From Planococcus soli (GTDB taxonomy: Bacteria > Bacillota > Bacilli > Bacillales_A > Planococcaceae): 64,000 nt of DNA. The DNA is taken from assembly GCF_016881065.1 (NCBI RefSeq), contig NZ_WXYN01000015.1:1-64000 (forward strand). Reading direction: 5' to 3'. The translations under genes and the position numbers were made by a program. How positions within the stretch are numbered: the first letter of the stretch is position 1; every line of letters begins with the position of its first letter. Below are positions 8,784 through 20,049 of the stretch, piece after piece. Under the pieces are notes generated by a model, which saw nothing but the letters and a program-made list of their open reading frames with translations, made no database searches and was not told the origin of the DNA.

Positions 8784-9752
8784 TCACGTCCACCACATCT
8801 CCCCAACAGACTCTTTCACCATCACAGGCTTCAAATTCTCTACAGCTTTCGTAAAGCCTTCGTTGATCGACATCAGTCCGTCCTCGTGTTCAATGCTGAC
8901 CACGTAATCGTAGTCGTAGAGGCGCAAGGTGCTGATGATGTCGGCCCAGGTTTTTTGGTCGTGGCCAAATCCGACGGTGCGGAAATACCAGGAACGGTCT
9001 TTCATCTGGGAATAGTCGGTCATATCGGTCAGGCCGTTTCGGTTGGTGTTTTGCTGGTCAATGACGGTATCTTTGGCATGGAAATGGTGGATGGCATTTT
9101 CGCGTCCAAGAATTTTGATGGCTTCCACGGGATCGATGCCTTGCCACCACATATGGCTTGGATCCAGGTTCGCGCCGATCGTAGGTCCGCATGCTTCCCG
9201 GAGCCGCAGCATAGTTGCAGGGGTATGAACGGAAAAACCGCCGTGCAATTCAAGGCCGATTTTGACGTTGAGTGATTCGGCTAAGCTGTTTTTTTCTTTC
9301 CAGTAAGGAATCAGCTTTTCTTCCCATTGCCACTTTAAGATTTCCTGGAAATCATTTGGCCATGCAGCAATGGGCCAGTTAGGGTACAGCGCGTTTTCGT
9401 GGTCGCCCGGGCAGCCGGAAAAGGTGTTGACGACGGGAACGCCGAGTTTCGACGCCAACTGCATGGTCTTGACGAGCAACTCATCCGCTTCATCCGCAAT
9501 TTGCTTTTGCGGGTGGAGCGGGTTGGCGTGGCAGCTGAGTGCGCTGATGATCAAGCCGGCGTCTTTGATTTGCTGCTTGAAAAGGTGCTGCTTTTCCTCA
9601 TCTTCCAGCAAGTTGTCCAATTTGCAATGGGCATCTCCCGGATAGCCGCCCGTGCCAAGTTCGATGGCTTCGATGCCTTTTGAAGCCACGTAAGCCAGCA
9701 TGTCTTCAAAGTTCCGATCGGAGAACAATACAGTAAAAACTCCCAGTTTCAC
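8784..9752 (-). CDS. Sugar phosphate isomerase/epimerase (TIM barrel, AP-endonuclease-2 family)
   Basis: A 322-residue xylose-isomerase-like TIM barrel. Metal-ligand motifs are visible: GLELHGG (Glu), NLDPSHMWW (Asp and His), HFHAKDT (His) and, near the end, SIEHED (Glu). Such enzymes isomerise or epimerise inositol derivatives, keto-sugars or sugar acids. It is divergent from the LacI regulator and its promoter carries a matching operator (9791-9804), so it belongs to the same regulon as the ABC importer and dehydrogenase. Start ATG 9752 follows GGAGGG. The exact substrate is not deducible. Confidence 0.8.
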   Translation of the reverse strand: MKLGVFTVLFSDRNFEDMLAYVASKGIEAIELGTGGYPGDAHCKLDNLLEDEEKQHLFKQQIKDAGLIISALSCHANPLHPQKQIADEADELLVKTMQLASKLGVPVVNTFSGCPGDHENALYPNWPIAAWPNDFQEILKWQWEEKLIPYWKEKNSLAESLNVKIGLELHGGFSVHTPATMLRLREACGPTIGANLDPSHMWWQGIDPVEAIKILGRENAIHHFHAKDTVIDQQNTNRNGLTDMTDYSQMKDRSWYFRTVGFGHDQKTWADIISTLRLYDYDYVVSIEHEDGLMSINEGFTKAVENLKPVMVKESVGEMWWT

Positions 9753-9790
9753 GAAAATCCCTCCATTCTAAATTTCTGAATACACCGTCA

Positions 9791-9804
9791 TGTAAACCAT
9801 TACA
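9791..9804 (-). promoter_or_regulatory. LacI-type operator of the isomerase gene, with its promoter
   Basis: TGTAAACCATTACA, a 14-bp near-palindrome, lies five bases downstream of the minus-strand -10 (TATGTT, complement of 9810-9815). A -35 TTGATT (complement of 9833-9838) is 17 bp away. It matches the two other operators of this locus apart from the central CG. Confidence 0.6.
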
Positions 9805-9863
9805 TTCTTAACATATAGAAATAATTGCCGTAAATCAACGGTTTTTTCATTAAAAATTAGTTG

Positions 9864-9911
9864 TTGACAGATAATTCTGAATAATTTATGATGAAAATGT
9901 AATCGATTTCA
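9864..9911 (+). promoter_or_regulatory. Promoter and operator of the lacI-type gene
   Basis: TTGACA (9864-9869), 17 bp, TATGAT (9887-9892), then TGTAATCGATTTCA (9898-9911) over the expected transcription start. The 14-mer fits the LacI/cre consensus TGNAANCGNTNNCA, so the regulator probably represses itself; CcpA could bind the same site. Confidence 0.7.
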
Positions 9912-9951
9912 TTTTATAGCATACGTATCGTGTCGGAAAGAAGGAACCAAT

Positions 9952-10941
9952 ATGGCAAACATCCAACAGGTGGCTAAACATGCAGGAGTTTCAGTTGCAA
10001 CTGTCTCCCGGGTGCTCACCGGAAAAAACATTGTCACAGCCAAAACCAAGCAGAAGGTAGAGGAGGCGATCCAATACTTAAATTATGAGCCGAGCATGCT
10101 GGGGCGAAACCTGCGGAATTCGGAAAGCCGCATTGTGCTGATCTTGATCCCGACGATTTCCAACCCATTCTATTTTGAAATCATCAAAGGAATCGAGAAT
10201 ATGGCACTCAGCCAAAATTACAGCATTTTGTTGTGTGAAACAGACTCGAAGCCGGAAAAGGAGGAAATTTATTTCGACTTGCTGCGGAAGAAGATGGCCG
10301 ATGGCATTATTTCGATGGATCCCGCTGTGAACGTGGAGACCTTAAAAGAACTGGCTGAAAACTACGCCATTATACAATGCAGCGAATATGGCGGCGGCAT
10401 TGGAATTCCGTATGTCACCATCGACAGCGAAGAGGCATCTTACCGTGCAGTCAAACATCTGATCCAAATCGGACACCGGAAAATCGCATTGATGAACTCG
10501 GATGAGAAGTTCCTATACGCCCGGGAACGGCGGATGGGATACGAGCGGGCGCTCCAGGAACACGATATTCCACTGGATCCGGACTATATCCTCTATACAC
10601 AGGAACTGGGTTTTGAAGAAGGGCAGCTGGCGATGAAAAAAATTCTTAAACTGGAAGACAGGCCAACAGCCGTGTTTGCCGTATCGGATCTATTGGCAAT
10701 CGGTGCCCTTAAAGAAATCAACGCCGCCGGCCTCCACGTACCGAACGATATTGCTGTAGTTGGTTTTGATAAAATCGATTTTTCCAATATGACCAACCCG
10801 GCACTGACAACCGTTGCCCAGCCGATGTATAAGATGGGAACAGTGGCGGCACGGATGCTGATTGAAAAAATTCAAGGAAAGCCGGTAGATAGCGTGGTTT
10901 TAGGCTTTGAACTGGTCATAAGGGAATCGACAACGGGTTAG
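9952..10941 (+). CDS. LacI-family transcriptional repressor of the carbohydrate locus
   Basis: A 329-residue LacI/GalR protein. The N-terminal helix-turn-helix and hinge read IQQVAKHAGVSVATVSRVL, followed by the periplasmic-binding-protein-like effector domain (IVLILIPTISNPFY, then ...VGFDKIDFSNMTNPALTTV near the end). It lies between the divergent isomerase and the ABC importer. Operators of one type occur at its own promoter, at the isomerase promoter and before the ABC operon, which fits a local repressor relieved by a sugar or sugar acid. The hairpin at 10951-10995 follows the gene. Confidence 0.9.
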   Translation: MANIQQVAKHAGVSVATVSRVLTGKNIVTAKTKQKVEEAIQYLNYEPSMLGRNLRNSESRIVLILIPTISNPFYFEIIKGIENMALSQNYSILLCETDSKPEKEEIYFDLLRKKMADGIISMDPAVNVETLKELAENYAIIQCSEYGGGIGIPYVTIDSEEASYRAVKHLIQIGHRKIALMNSDEKFLYARERRMGYERALQEHDIPLDPDYILYTQELGFEEGQLAMKKILKLEDRPTAVFAVSDLLAIGALKEINAAGLHVPNDIAVVGFDKIDFSNMTNPALTTVAQPMYKMGTVAARMLIEKIQGKPVDSVVLGFELVIRESTTG

Positions 10942-10950
10942 AACAGCTGA

Positions 10951-10995
10951 GATCAACGCTCTGTTATTAAATTGGTTGATGATAGAGCGTTGGTC
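10951..10995 (+). terminator. Hairpin after the lacI-type gene
   Basis: A 12-bp stem (10951-10962 with 10984-10995; one G-T pair). The following TTAGCTTC is not a strong U-tract, so termination may be partial. Confidence 0.45.
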
Positions 10996-11006
10996 TTAGC
11001 TTCAAT

Positions 11007-11020
11007 TGTAATCGCTTACA
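11007..11020 (+). promoter_or_regulatory. LacI-type operator of the ABC importer operon
   Basis: TGTAATCGCTTACA is an almost perfect palindrome and fits the same consensus as the sites at 9791 and 9898. It lies about 38 bases before the likely GTG start of the binding protein. The promoter itself is weak (TTGGTT at 10972, TTAGCT at 10996). Confidence 0.65.
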
Positions 11021-11058
11021 TCAAAGGGGATTTATAAAAAAACTAAGGGGTGAATAAA

Positions 11059-12039
11059 GTGAAGAAATTATGGATCATTTTATTGTCTTTCATCACAATT
11101 TTTGCATTGGCAGCATGCGGCGACGCGGCAACAGAAGATGCAGGTTCGGCAGATGAAGGCGGAGGAGAAGAGCAATTGACGATCGGCATTTCGCTTCCTT
11201 CGGCAACGCATGGCTGGATGGGAGCGTTAATCGAAAGCGCGGAGCAGCAGGCGATGGAGCTGCAGGAAAGCGAAGGCATTGAATACGTCATGACCAATGC
11301 GGCAGACCCGAACACACAGGCAAACGACGTGGATGACCTGATTGCACAGGAAGTGGACGTTATTGTCATGCTGCCGATCGAATCTGCGGCTTTGAGTCCG
11401 GTCGGTCAAAAAATCAAGGACGCGGGCATTCCGCTGGTCATCGTTGACCGGGAACTTGAAAACGATGCAGCTACGGTTGTGGTCAAAGGGGACAATGAAG
11501 GCATCGGTGTCAACGCCGGCAAGTATTTCGTCGAACAATTGAACGGCGAAGGCAAAATCGTTGAGATCACCGGCCCTCCAAGTTCAGTAACCGAACAGCG
11601 GGGTGCTGGATTCCAAGAAGCCGTTGCCGGCGAACCGGGAATGGAAATCATTGCCTCACAAAGCGGAGATTTTTCTACCGAAACCTCATTGGAAGTTATG
11701 CAGAACATTTTGCAGGCCAATCCTGAAATTGATGCAGTCTTTACACAGGATGACGGCATGGCTCTAGGTGTCTTGCAGGCCATTGAAGAAGCAGGCCGCA
11801 CGGATATCCAATTTGTCACAGGCGCAGGCGGAGCAAAAGGCGTTTTTGAAGATATTCAAAATGACGGACTCATGAAAGCGACGTTCCTCTACTCGCCGAC
11901 TATGGTGGAAGATGCGGTGACCATCGCAGGTGATCTTGCAAAGGGTGAGGAGCCGGCTGAATCGATGGTCGTGAAGGAAGCGACGCAAGTGACAAGTGAG
12001 AATGTGGACGAGTATTACGATCCAGAATCGAAATTTTAA
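11059..12039 (+). CDS. Sugar ABC transporter substrate-binding lipoprotein (CUT2 type)
   Basis: A 326-residue periplasmic-binding protein of the ribose/galactose (type I) class. The signal peptide ends in the lipobox LAAC (Cys20), anchoring it to the outer face of the membrane. TIGISLPSATHGWM and NAADPNTQANDVDDLI match the ligand-binding fold. I prefer GTG 11059 over GTG 11050 because the latter overlaps the AAGGGG ribosome site. The ATPase and permease follow, with a 13-bp hairpin between that may stabilise the binding-protein mRNA. The ligand is unknown; the neighbouring isomerase and dehydrogenase suggest a polyol, inositol or sugar acid. Confidence 0.85.
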   Translation: MKKLWIILLSFITIFALAACGDAATEDAGSADEGGGEEQLTIGISLPSATHGWMGALIESAEQQAMELQESEGIEYVMTNAADPNTQANDVDDLIAQEVDVIVMLPIESAALSPVGQKIKDAGIPLVIVDRELENDAATVVVKGDNEGIGVNAGKYFVEQLNGEGKIVEITGPPSSVTEQRGAGFQEAVAGEPGMEIIASQSGDFSTETSLEVMQNILQANPEIDAVFTQDDGMALGVLQAIEEAGRTDIQFVTGAGGAKGVFEDIQNDGLMKATFLYSPTMVEDAVTIAGDLAKGEEPAESMVVKEATQVTSENVDEYYDPESKF

Positions 12040-12049
12040 GCGAACTGCC

Positions 12050-12079
12050 AGGAAATGCAATGAAGCCATTGCATTTCCT
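12050..12079 (+). terminator. Intra-operon hairpin between binding protein and ATPase genes
   Basis: A perfect 13-bp stem (12050-12062 with 12067-12079) and a 4-nt loop, followed by CTTTTCC. It probably acts as a partial terminator or 3' stabiliser that gives more binding protein than ATPase. Confidence 0.6.
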
Positions 12080-12103
12080 CTTTTCCTATAAGGGGGTAAC
12101 GAC

Positions 12104-13618
12104 GTGGCTTCACATCCTTTCGTGGCAATGCACAATATCGAAAAGTCGTTTAACGGCGTACCGGTTTTGAAAAAGGTGACACTGGAAGTGGAACAAGGAG
12201 AAATCCATGCTTTGCTCGGAGAAAATGGGGCAGGCAAATCGACACTGATGAATATTTTAGGCGGTGTCCATCAACCAGACAACGGAGAAATTTTTGTCAA
12301 AGGCGAAAAGATCAGCATGGCAAATCCGCATGTTTCACAGGCGCAAGGAATTAGCTTTATCCACCAGGAGCTGAATATGGTCGGAGATTTGAAAGTGTAT
12401 GAAAATATGTTTCTAGGTTCAGAAATTCGCAGTAAAATCGGGTTTTTGAACGTGGAAGAAATGTGCCGCCAAACCCGCGAAATTTTAGCGGAGCTTGGCG
12501 TATACATCAATCCGAAAGAATATGTCCGCAATCTGGCGACTTCCTATAAGCAATTGATTGAGATTTCAAAAGCTTTGCTGCACAAGTCGCAGTTGATCAT
12601 CATGGATGAACCGACGACCTCGCTCGCAGAACATGAGGTGAGCCGGCTATTTGAACTGATGCGCAACTTAAAAAAATCCGGTGTTTCCATCATCTATATT
12701 TCACATAAGTTAAAGGAAATTCAGGAAGTATGTGACCGCTATACCGTTTTGCGGGATGGCCAGCTGGTGAAAACAGATGTTATGCAAAATGAAAACCTGG
12801 AAATGATCACCAAACTGATGGTGGGAAAAGCCATTTCCCAGGAGCGGTACGTGCATGAGCATAGCTTTGGAGAACTGGCATTGGAAGTGGTAGGGCTAAC
12901 GAGTACAGGCTTGTTCAAGGACATTAATTTTACCGTACAAAAGGGCCAAATAGTAGGTTTTACAGGTCTCGCAGGAGATGGCCGGACAGAACTTTTTGAA
13001 AGCTTGTTTGGCTACCGGAAAAAATACGCAGGGACGGTGAAAGTGAAAGGGCAAGTTGTGAAAATAACTCACCCGCGAAAAGCGCTGCAGGCAGGGCTGG
13101 GCTATGTGCCGAAAGACCGGAAAGAAAATGCCATCATTAAAGATTTGAGTGTCATCCACAATATGAGTTTGTCATCGATGGGGAATTTTGAACGCCTGGG
13201 TTTTATACAGGATAAAAAAGAACAGCAGAAATTCAATGCGTATAAAAAACTATTGAACATTAAAGTGCACAATCCGCGCATCACCATTGATAAATTGAGC
13301 GGCGGAAACCAGCAGAAAGTCATCATCGCCAAATGGCTGGAAGCGGAAACGGATATCCTCATTTTCGACAATCCGACACAAGGCATTGATGTTGGCGCAA
13401 AACAGGAGATTTATCAACAGATCATTGCACTTGCCAAGCTTGGCAAAGCCATCATTATCCTATCGTCGGAAGCTCCGGAAGTGATGCGGATTTGCCACAA
13501 CATCCATGTGATGTACCACGGGGAAATTACGGCGCATTTTACAGGCGATGAGGCAAGCGAAGAAGAGATCATGCATTACGCCACAGGAGCGAAAAGGGAG
13601 GGAGAGAAAATTGGCTAA
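12104..13618 (+). CDS. Sugar ABC transporter ATP-binding protein (RbsA/MglA type)
   Basis: A 504-residue protein with two fused ATPase domains, as in ribose and galactose importers. The first half has the Walker A GENGAGKST, the DEPTTSL Walker B and a degenerate signature; the second half begins near residue 255 with GLAGDGRTE, a non-canonical Walker A, and a full LSGGNQQKV signature with DNPTQGID. Such asymmetric halves are normal for CUT2 ATPases. Start is GTG 12104 after AGGGGG. Its last eight bases overlap the permease start, showing translational coupling. Confidence 0.9.
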   Translation: MASHPFVAMHNIEKSFNGVPVLKKVTLEVEQGEIHALLGENGAGKSTLMNILGGVHQPDNGEIFVKGEKISMANPHVSQAQGISFIHQELNMVGDLKVYENMFLGSEIRSKIGFLNVEEMCRQTREILAELGVYINPKEYVRNLATSYKQLIEISKALLHKSQLIIMDEPTTSLAEHEVSRLFELMRNLKKSGVSIIYISHKLKEIQEVCDRYTVLRDGQLVKTDVMQNENLEMITKLMVGKAISQERYVHEHSFGELALEVVGLTSTGLFKDINFTVQKGQIVGFTGLAGDGRTELFESLFGYRKKYAGTVKVKGQVVKITHPRKALQAGLGYVPKDRKENAIIKDLSVIHNMSLSSMGNFERLGFIQDKKEQQKFNAYKKLLNIKVHNPRITIDKLSGGNQQKVIIAKWLEAETDILIFDNPTQGIDVGAKQEIYQQIIALAKLGKAIIILSSEAPEVMRICHNIHVMYHGEITAHFTGDEASEEEIMHYATGAKREGEKIG

Positions 13619-14585
13619 CATCAATACAAAAGAATACAGTCCGGAATCTCCGAACATGAAGAGCCGGATGACCTGGCTATGGTCGGAATACAGTGTCATT
13701 ATTGCATTTGTCATTATTTATATCGCCGCCTCCGTGATGAACCCACGGTTTCTTGATATCAATAACCAATTGAATATCCTGATGCAAGTCTCGATTATCG
13801 GCATTATTGCGCTTGGCATGACGGTCGTCATGCTGTCAGGCGGCATCGATTTATCGGTTGGTTCTGTATTGGCGCTTGCCGGTGTTGTCTCGGTGCTGGC
13901 ATTGAACGCCTCGGGCAGCATCTTAGTCGGGGTTTTCACGGCTCTCCTGGTTGGCTCGTTTGCCGGATTCCTGAATGGCCTGATGGTCGCGAAAGGCAGG
14001 ATTGCCTCATTTATTGCCACACTCGGGATGATGGCGGGGGCGCGTTCAATCGCGCTTTACATCGCAGAAGGCGGCAGCGTGTCCGGTGAAGTCAGCGGAT
14101 TTACCGCCATCGCCAACAGCAATTTGTGGATTTTCGATGTTCCCGTCATTATTTTCTTCGTCATGGCGATATTGATTTATGTATTGATGCACAAAACCCG
14201 GTTCGGCAGGTACGTTTACGCCCTTGGATCAAACGAAAAGGCAGCAATGCTGTCAGCGATCCGCATCGACCGCATCAAGATCGGAGTTTATACGCTGATT
14301 GGCACGCTGGTCGGGATCGCGGCGGTTATTGAAACTTCACGCCTGAATTCGATTTCTTCTTCCAGTTCGGGTGCGCAATATGAACTCGATGCCATTGCAG
14401 CTGTTATCATTGGAGGAACGCGAATGACCGGCGGACGCGGAAAAATTATAGGAACCATTTTCGGCATCCTGATTTTGGGTATCCTGAACAATATGATGAA
14501 TCTGATGAATGTTTCTCCTCATCTTCAAGGATTTGTTAAAGGATTGATCATCATCATCGCCGTTGTGTTCCAAAAACGAGAGTAG
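13611..14585 (+). CDS. Sugar ABC transporter permease (RbsC type)
   Basis: A 324-residue CUT2 permease with eight to ten membrane segments. ALGMTVVMLSGGIDLSVGS and GGTRMTGGRGKIIGTIFG are the two characteristic motifs of RbsC-like proteins. I take TTG 13611 as the start because GGGAGGGAG sits just before it and the alternative start at 13548 lies deep inside the ATPase gene. It overlaps the ATPase stop by eight bases. The dehydrogenase follows after 11 bases in the same operon. Confidence 0.88.
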   Translation: MANINTKEYSPESPNMKSRMTWLWSEYSVIIAFVIIYIAASVMNPRFLDINNQLNILMQVSIIGIIALGMTVVMLSGGIDLSVGSVLALAGVVSVLALNASGSILVGVFTALLVGSFAGFLNGLMVAKGRIASFIATLGMMAGARSIALYIAEGGSVSGEVSGFTAIANSNLWIFDVPVIIFFVMAILIYVLMHKTRFGRYVYALGSNEKAAMLSAIRIDRIKIGVYTLIGTLVGIAAVIETSRLNSISSSSSGAQYELDAIAAVIIGGTRMTGGRGKIIGTIFGILILGILNNMMNLMNVSPHLQGFVKGLIIIIAVVFQKRE

Positions 14586-14596
14586 GAGGAGATGGG

Positions 14597-15655
14597 ATGG
14601 GCATCAAGGTAGGCATTATCGGGTGCGGCTCGATTACAAAAATGCGCCATGCACCGGAATATTCAGCAAATCCATATGTCGATGAGATTGTTTTTTACGA
14701 CCGCAATCTCGACCGCTCCGAGGCGATGGTGGAACTGTTTGGCGGCAGCATCGCAAGGAGCGTTGATGAGTTGTTTGACGATCCTGACATCGTTGCCATC
14801 AGCGATTGTTCGTCAAATGAGCACCACCATTTGTTCTCGACCCAGGCGCTGTTGAGTGGAAAGCACGTGCTGTGTGAAAAACCGATTTCATTGACGGCAG
14901 AAAATGCACGAACCATTTTAGAGGCACAGAAAAAGTCCGGTAAAAAACTGATGGTGGACCATAACCAGCGTTTTACGCGCGCCCACCAAAAAGCGAGAGA
15001 AATCATTGCCGGCGGAGAACTGGGAAAGGTTCTGACGTTCCGTACGGCTTTCGGACATTCAGGTCCTGAAGCCTGGGGCATCAATAAAACCAAGTCCACA
15101 TGGTTTTTTAAAAAAGAGCGGTCAGGATTTGGCGTCGGCGGAGACCTCGGCATCCACAAAATTGATTTGCTGCATTATTTGCTCGACGACGAAATTGTCC
15201 AAGTAAGCGCATTTGAAGGGGCGTTGCATAAAGTGGATGAGAACGGAGAGCCGATTGGAGTATGCGACAATCTGGTATGCAGCCTGGCAACCAAAAAAGG
15301 ACGTATTGGAAACGCTGCGTTTTCCTGGACATATTATGGCGAAGAAGACAACAGCACCATTGTCTATTGCGAGAAAGGCATCATGAAAATTTACCATAAC
15401 GACCAGTATCAGCTGGAAATCATCATGCAGTCCGGAGAAAAAATAAACTACGAGCTGGAAGCGATTCAAACGAACGATAACCAAACACCCAGCGGCGTCA
15501 TCGATGCTTTTGTTGAAGCCATTCGCTTGGATCAGGAGCCGATTGTTACCGGAGAAGACGCACTCAAATCGCTGAAAGTCATTTTAGGAATCATGGAAGC
15601 TGCAGAAACAAGCCAGGTCGTCACCATCGAAAAAGAGTCTCTCCTTCACCATTAA
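14597..15655 (+). CDS. Gfo/Idh/MocA-family NAD(P)-dependent oxidoreductase
   Basis: A 352-residue dehydrogenase with an N-terminal Rossmann domain (GIIGCGSITKMRH) and the family's conserved EKPISLTAENA motif with the catalytic Lys. The central GGDLGIHKIDLLHYLL carries the usual Asp and His. Members oxidise inositol, sugars or sugar derivatives. It is the last gene of the LacI-controlled ABC operon and ends at a strong terminator, so it very likely acts on the imported compound or on the product of the isomerase. The substrate is not assignable from sequence alone. Confidence 0.85.
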   Translation: MGIKVGIIGCGSITKMRHAPEYSANPYVDEIVFYDRNLDRSEAMVELFGGSIARSVDELFDDPDIVAISDCSSNEHHHLFSTQALLSGKHVLCEKPISLTAENARTILEAQKKSGKKLMVDHNQRFTRAHQKAREIIAGGELGKVLTFRTAFGHSGPEAWGINKTKSTWFFKKERSGFGVGGDLGIHKIDLLHYLLDDEIVQVSAFEGALHKVDENGEPIGVCDNLVCSLATKKGRIGNAAFSWTYYGEEDNSTIVYCEKGIMKIYHNDQYQLEIIMQSGEKINYELEAIQTNDNQTPSGVIDAFVEAIRLDQEPIVTGEDALKSLKVILGIMEAAETSQVVTIEKESLLHH

Positions 15656-15671
15656 GGAGAGACTCTTTTTT
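15631..15671 (+). terminator. Intrinsic terminator of the carbohydrate operon
   Basis: A 16-bp stem (15631-15646 with 15653-15668) overlapping the last codons of the dehydrogenase gene, followed by Ts. Confidence 0.85.
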
Positions 15672-15729
15672 CAGTTCGGGCAGCGCATTGGAAATATAGT
15701 AGCTTAACCGATGCGATTTTAAAGCCTAG

Positions 15730-15760
15730 TTGACAAGTAGGTTTTAATTATAGTCTAATA
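15730..15760 (+). promoter_or_regulatory. Probable promoter of the esterase gene
   Basis: TTGACA lies near 15731, with TCTAAT about 18 bp downstream. It stands just after the preceding terminator and about 90 bases before the gene. Confidence 0.45.
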
Positions 15761-15847
15761 TGAATAAGCTTTTTTCAGCAGGATCAGTATAGAACAATCG
15801 GCAGGAGGAAACTTTCTTGCTTTAGAACAGCCAAAGGAGGATTTAAC

Positions 15848-16618
15848 ATGAGTAATGAACAATATCCCGTTATCCCTCAAGCTGACTCATTTTTTCTGAA
15901 AGGAAACAGCACCGGCATTTTGTTGTGCCATGGCTTTTTAGGCACGCCGCAAAGTGTTAAGGAACTGGGCGAAGCGATTGCTGCCCATGGCTATACAGTT
16001 TCCTGTCCGAGGCTCCCTGGCCACGGCACGCATCCTAAAGACCTTGAACAGTTTACCTGCAATGATTGGTTTGCCCGGGTAGAAGAGGCCTATAAAGAAC
16101 TCGAGCAGACATGTTCGGCCGTTTTCGTCATCGGCCAATCGATGGGTGGCACCTTAAGCTTGGATTTGGCCAGCCGCCACCCGGATATTCAAGGAATTGG
16201 CCTGATCAATCCGGCGATCGACATTCCTGCGTTTGAAACGTACCGCAACCAGCCGTCCTCCGGGTATGTCTCAGAAGGCCAACCGGATATCAAAAACGCG
16301 GATGCGGTGGAAATCACTTATGAGCAGGCTCCGGTCAAAGCGTATCAGCAACTATTACGTTACATGAATGCTGTCGATGCTAAACTTGCGGACGTGCGTT
16401 GTCCGGTCGTTTGTTTCCAATCGCTCGAAGATCACGTGGTGCCGCCCGGCAATACAGACTATATTCTCAGTAAAGTTCAATCAGAAAACACGCAGAAATA
16501 CGAACTGCATAATTCCTATCACATTGCTTCTATGGATCATGAGCTGGATTTTATCATTGAAAGGGCTCTTCAATTTATCGAAAAAGTCATTTCATTGCCA
16601 GCTGGCGACCCGCTTTAA
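15848..16618 (+). CDS. Alpha/beta hydrolase, carboxylesterase (Est30-like)
   Basis: A 256-residue serine hydrolase. LLCHGFLGTPQS carries the oxyanion-hole HGF, GQSMGGT is the nucleophile elbow (Ser near residue 98), SLEDHVV supplies the Asp, and NSYHIASMDHE the His. This matches the carboxylesterase/monoacylglycerol lipase group typified by Geobacillus Est30. No signal peptide, so it is cytoplasmic. Start ATG follows AAAGGAGG. It stands alone between a terminator and another unlinked gene. Confidence 0.85.
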   Translation: MSNEQYPVIPQADSFFLKGNSTGILLCHGFLGTPQSVKELGEAIAAHGYTVSCPRLPGHGTHPKDLEQFTCNDWFARVEEAYKELEQTCSAVFVIGQSMGGTLSLDLASRHPDIQGIGLINPAIDIPAFETYRNQPSSGYVSEGQPDIKNADAVEITYEQAPVKAYQQLLRYMNAVDAKLADVRCPVVCFQSLEDHVVPPGNTDYILSKVQSENTQKYELHNSYHIASMDHELDFIIERALQFIEKVISLPAGDPL

Positions 16619-16832
16619 AACTTATTGTTTTCATAAAAGGCATTCTTTCAGGCAGATAATACCTGAAAGAATGTCTTTTATATTTTCTATATTTATTGAT
16701 TCTAACTATATAGTTTAATAAAACTGAAAATTCAGGTAAGTGGAAGTGTAAGGGTGTATTGTATAAGTATGAGGGAAATGGGGAGATGCTGCTGCCGCCA
16801 TTGAGATAACTAAGGGAAAGGAGAGAGGCACC

Positions 16833-17471
16833 ATGGTAAGAGAAAATCGATTACGCAAAGAGCGGGAAGTCAATCCTTTAACCGATATTTGGCTGCGCAC
16901 ATGTGAAACCGTACGCTTCGTTATTGACCGCAAGTCCGCCAAATACATCATTTTCCTTATTATCTTGACGGGATTTGCTTCAGGCCTGATCGGGCTCATG
17001 AACACCCAAAACGCTGATATGCAGGCGTGGTCAGCTATTCTTCAGGCGTTGATTACCGGTCCGATAGGAAGTGCATTTGGCTATTTTCTGGGCGCAGCGA
17101 TATTGATGCTGGTTGGGCGGTTGTTTAAAGGAACGGCAACCTATCAGGAAATGTTCAAGGCGCTTGCCACAGCGCAAATCCCGCAAATTTGGCTCTTGCC
17201 GCTGCTGATTGTCTGGGCTTTGGCGTCGCCATCAACTTTCTTTGCAGACCGGAGGGATGTGGAAGGCGATCCGCTTGTCGTCGTCATGTCTTTGGTAATG
17301 GGGGCAGTGTCTGTTTGGACATTCATCATCGTCTGCAAAGCAGTAGGTGAAGCGCATCGTGTGTCGTCTTGGAAAGGATTTTTCATTGTCGTGCTGCCGG
17401 GCATCCTTATCACGCTCATTGTTCTTGTGCTTGTTTTTGTCCTGTTCGCCTCGTTTTTTAACCAGCTCTGA
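16833..17471 (+). CDS. Yip1-domain membrane protein
   Basis: A 212-residue protein with a short basic cytoplasmic N-terminus and five predicted membrane segments. GSAFGYFLGAAILMLVGRLFKGTATYQEMFKALATAQIP is the typical Yip1 core (named here as 16-residue pieces: GYFLGAAILMLVGRLF and TYQEMFKALATAQIP). Bacterial Yip1 proteins have no agreed function. Start ATG follows AAAGGAGAG. No linked partner gene is present, and the next gene, katG, has its own promoter region. Confidence 0.75.
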   Translation: MVRENRLRKEREVNPLTDIWLRTCETVRFVIDRKSAKYIIFLIILTGFASGLIGLMNTQNADMQAWSAILQALITGPIGSAFGYFLGAAILMLVGRLFKGTATYQEMFKALATAQIPQIWLLPLLIVWALASPSTFFADRRDVEGDPLVVVMSLVMGAVSVWTFIIVCKAVGEAHRVSSWKGFFIVVLPGILITLIVLVLVFVLFASFFNQL

Positions 17472-17617
17472 TCGGGAGTTGTTTGAGTGTACAGCGAAAA
17501 GTTGAAGCAATAGTGAAAATATGGGGAAGAAATCGGAGCAGCTCTTTCTGCATTCAGAGATTGCAGAAAAGAGTTGTTCCAATTTTCATCCTTATTACTG
17601 TTCAGTTCTTCTCTAGT

Positions 17618-17632
17618 TTAGTATAATTCTAA
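17618..17632 (+). promoter_or_regulatory. PerR box upstream of katG
   Basis: TTAGTATAATTCTAA matches the Bacillus PerR consensus TTANAATNATTNTAA at all fixed positions but one. It lies about 95 bases before the katG start, where peroxide-responsive repression is expected. An overlapping inverted repeat, ATAATTCT / AGAATTAT, follows directly. Confidence 0.7.
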
Positions 17633-19975
<2,343 letters not shown>

Positions 19976-19976
19976 T

Positions 19977-20021
19977 AAAAAAAATCCCGGTCAGCGCAAA
20001 ATGCTGACCGGGATTTTTTTG
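19977..20021. terminator. Intrinsic terminator of katG
   Basis: A 15-bp stem (19981-19995 with 20003-20017) with A and T runs on both sides, so it can serve both katG and the convergent oxidase gene. Confidence 0.85.
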
Positions 20022-20049
20022 TTAAATAAGATGTTGGATCTTTTGTCAC

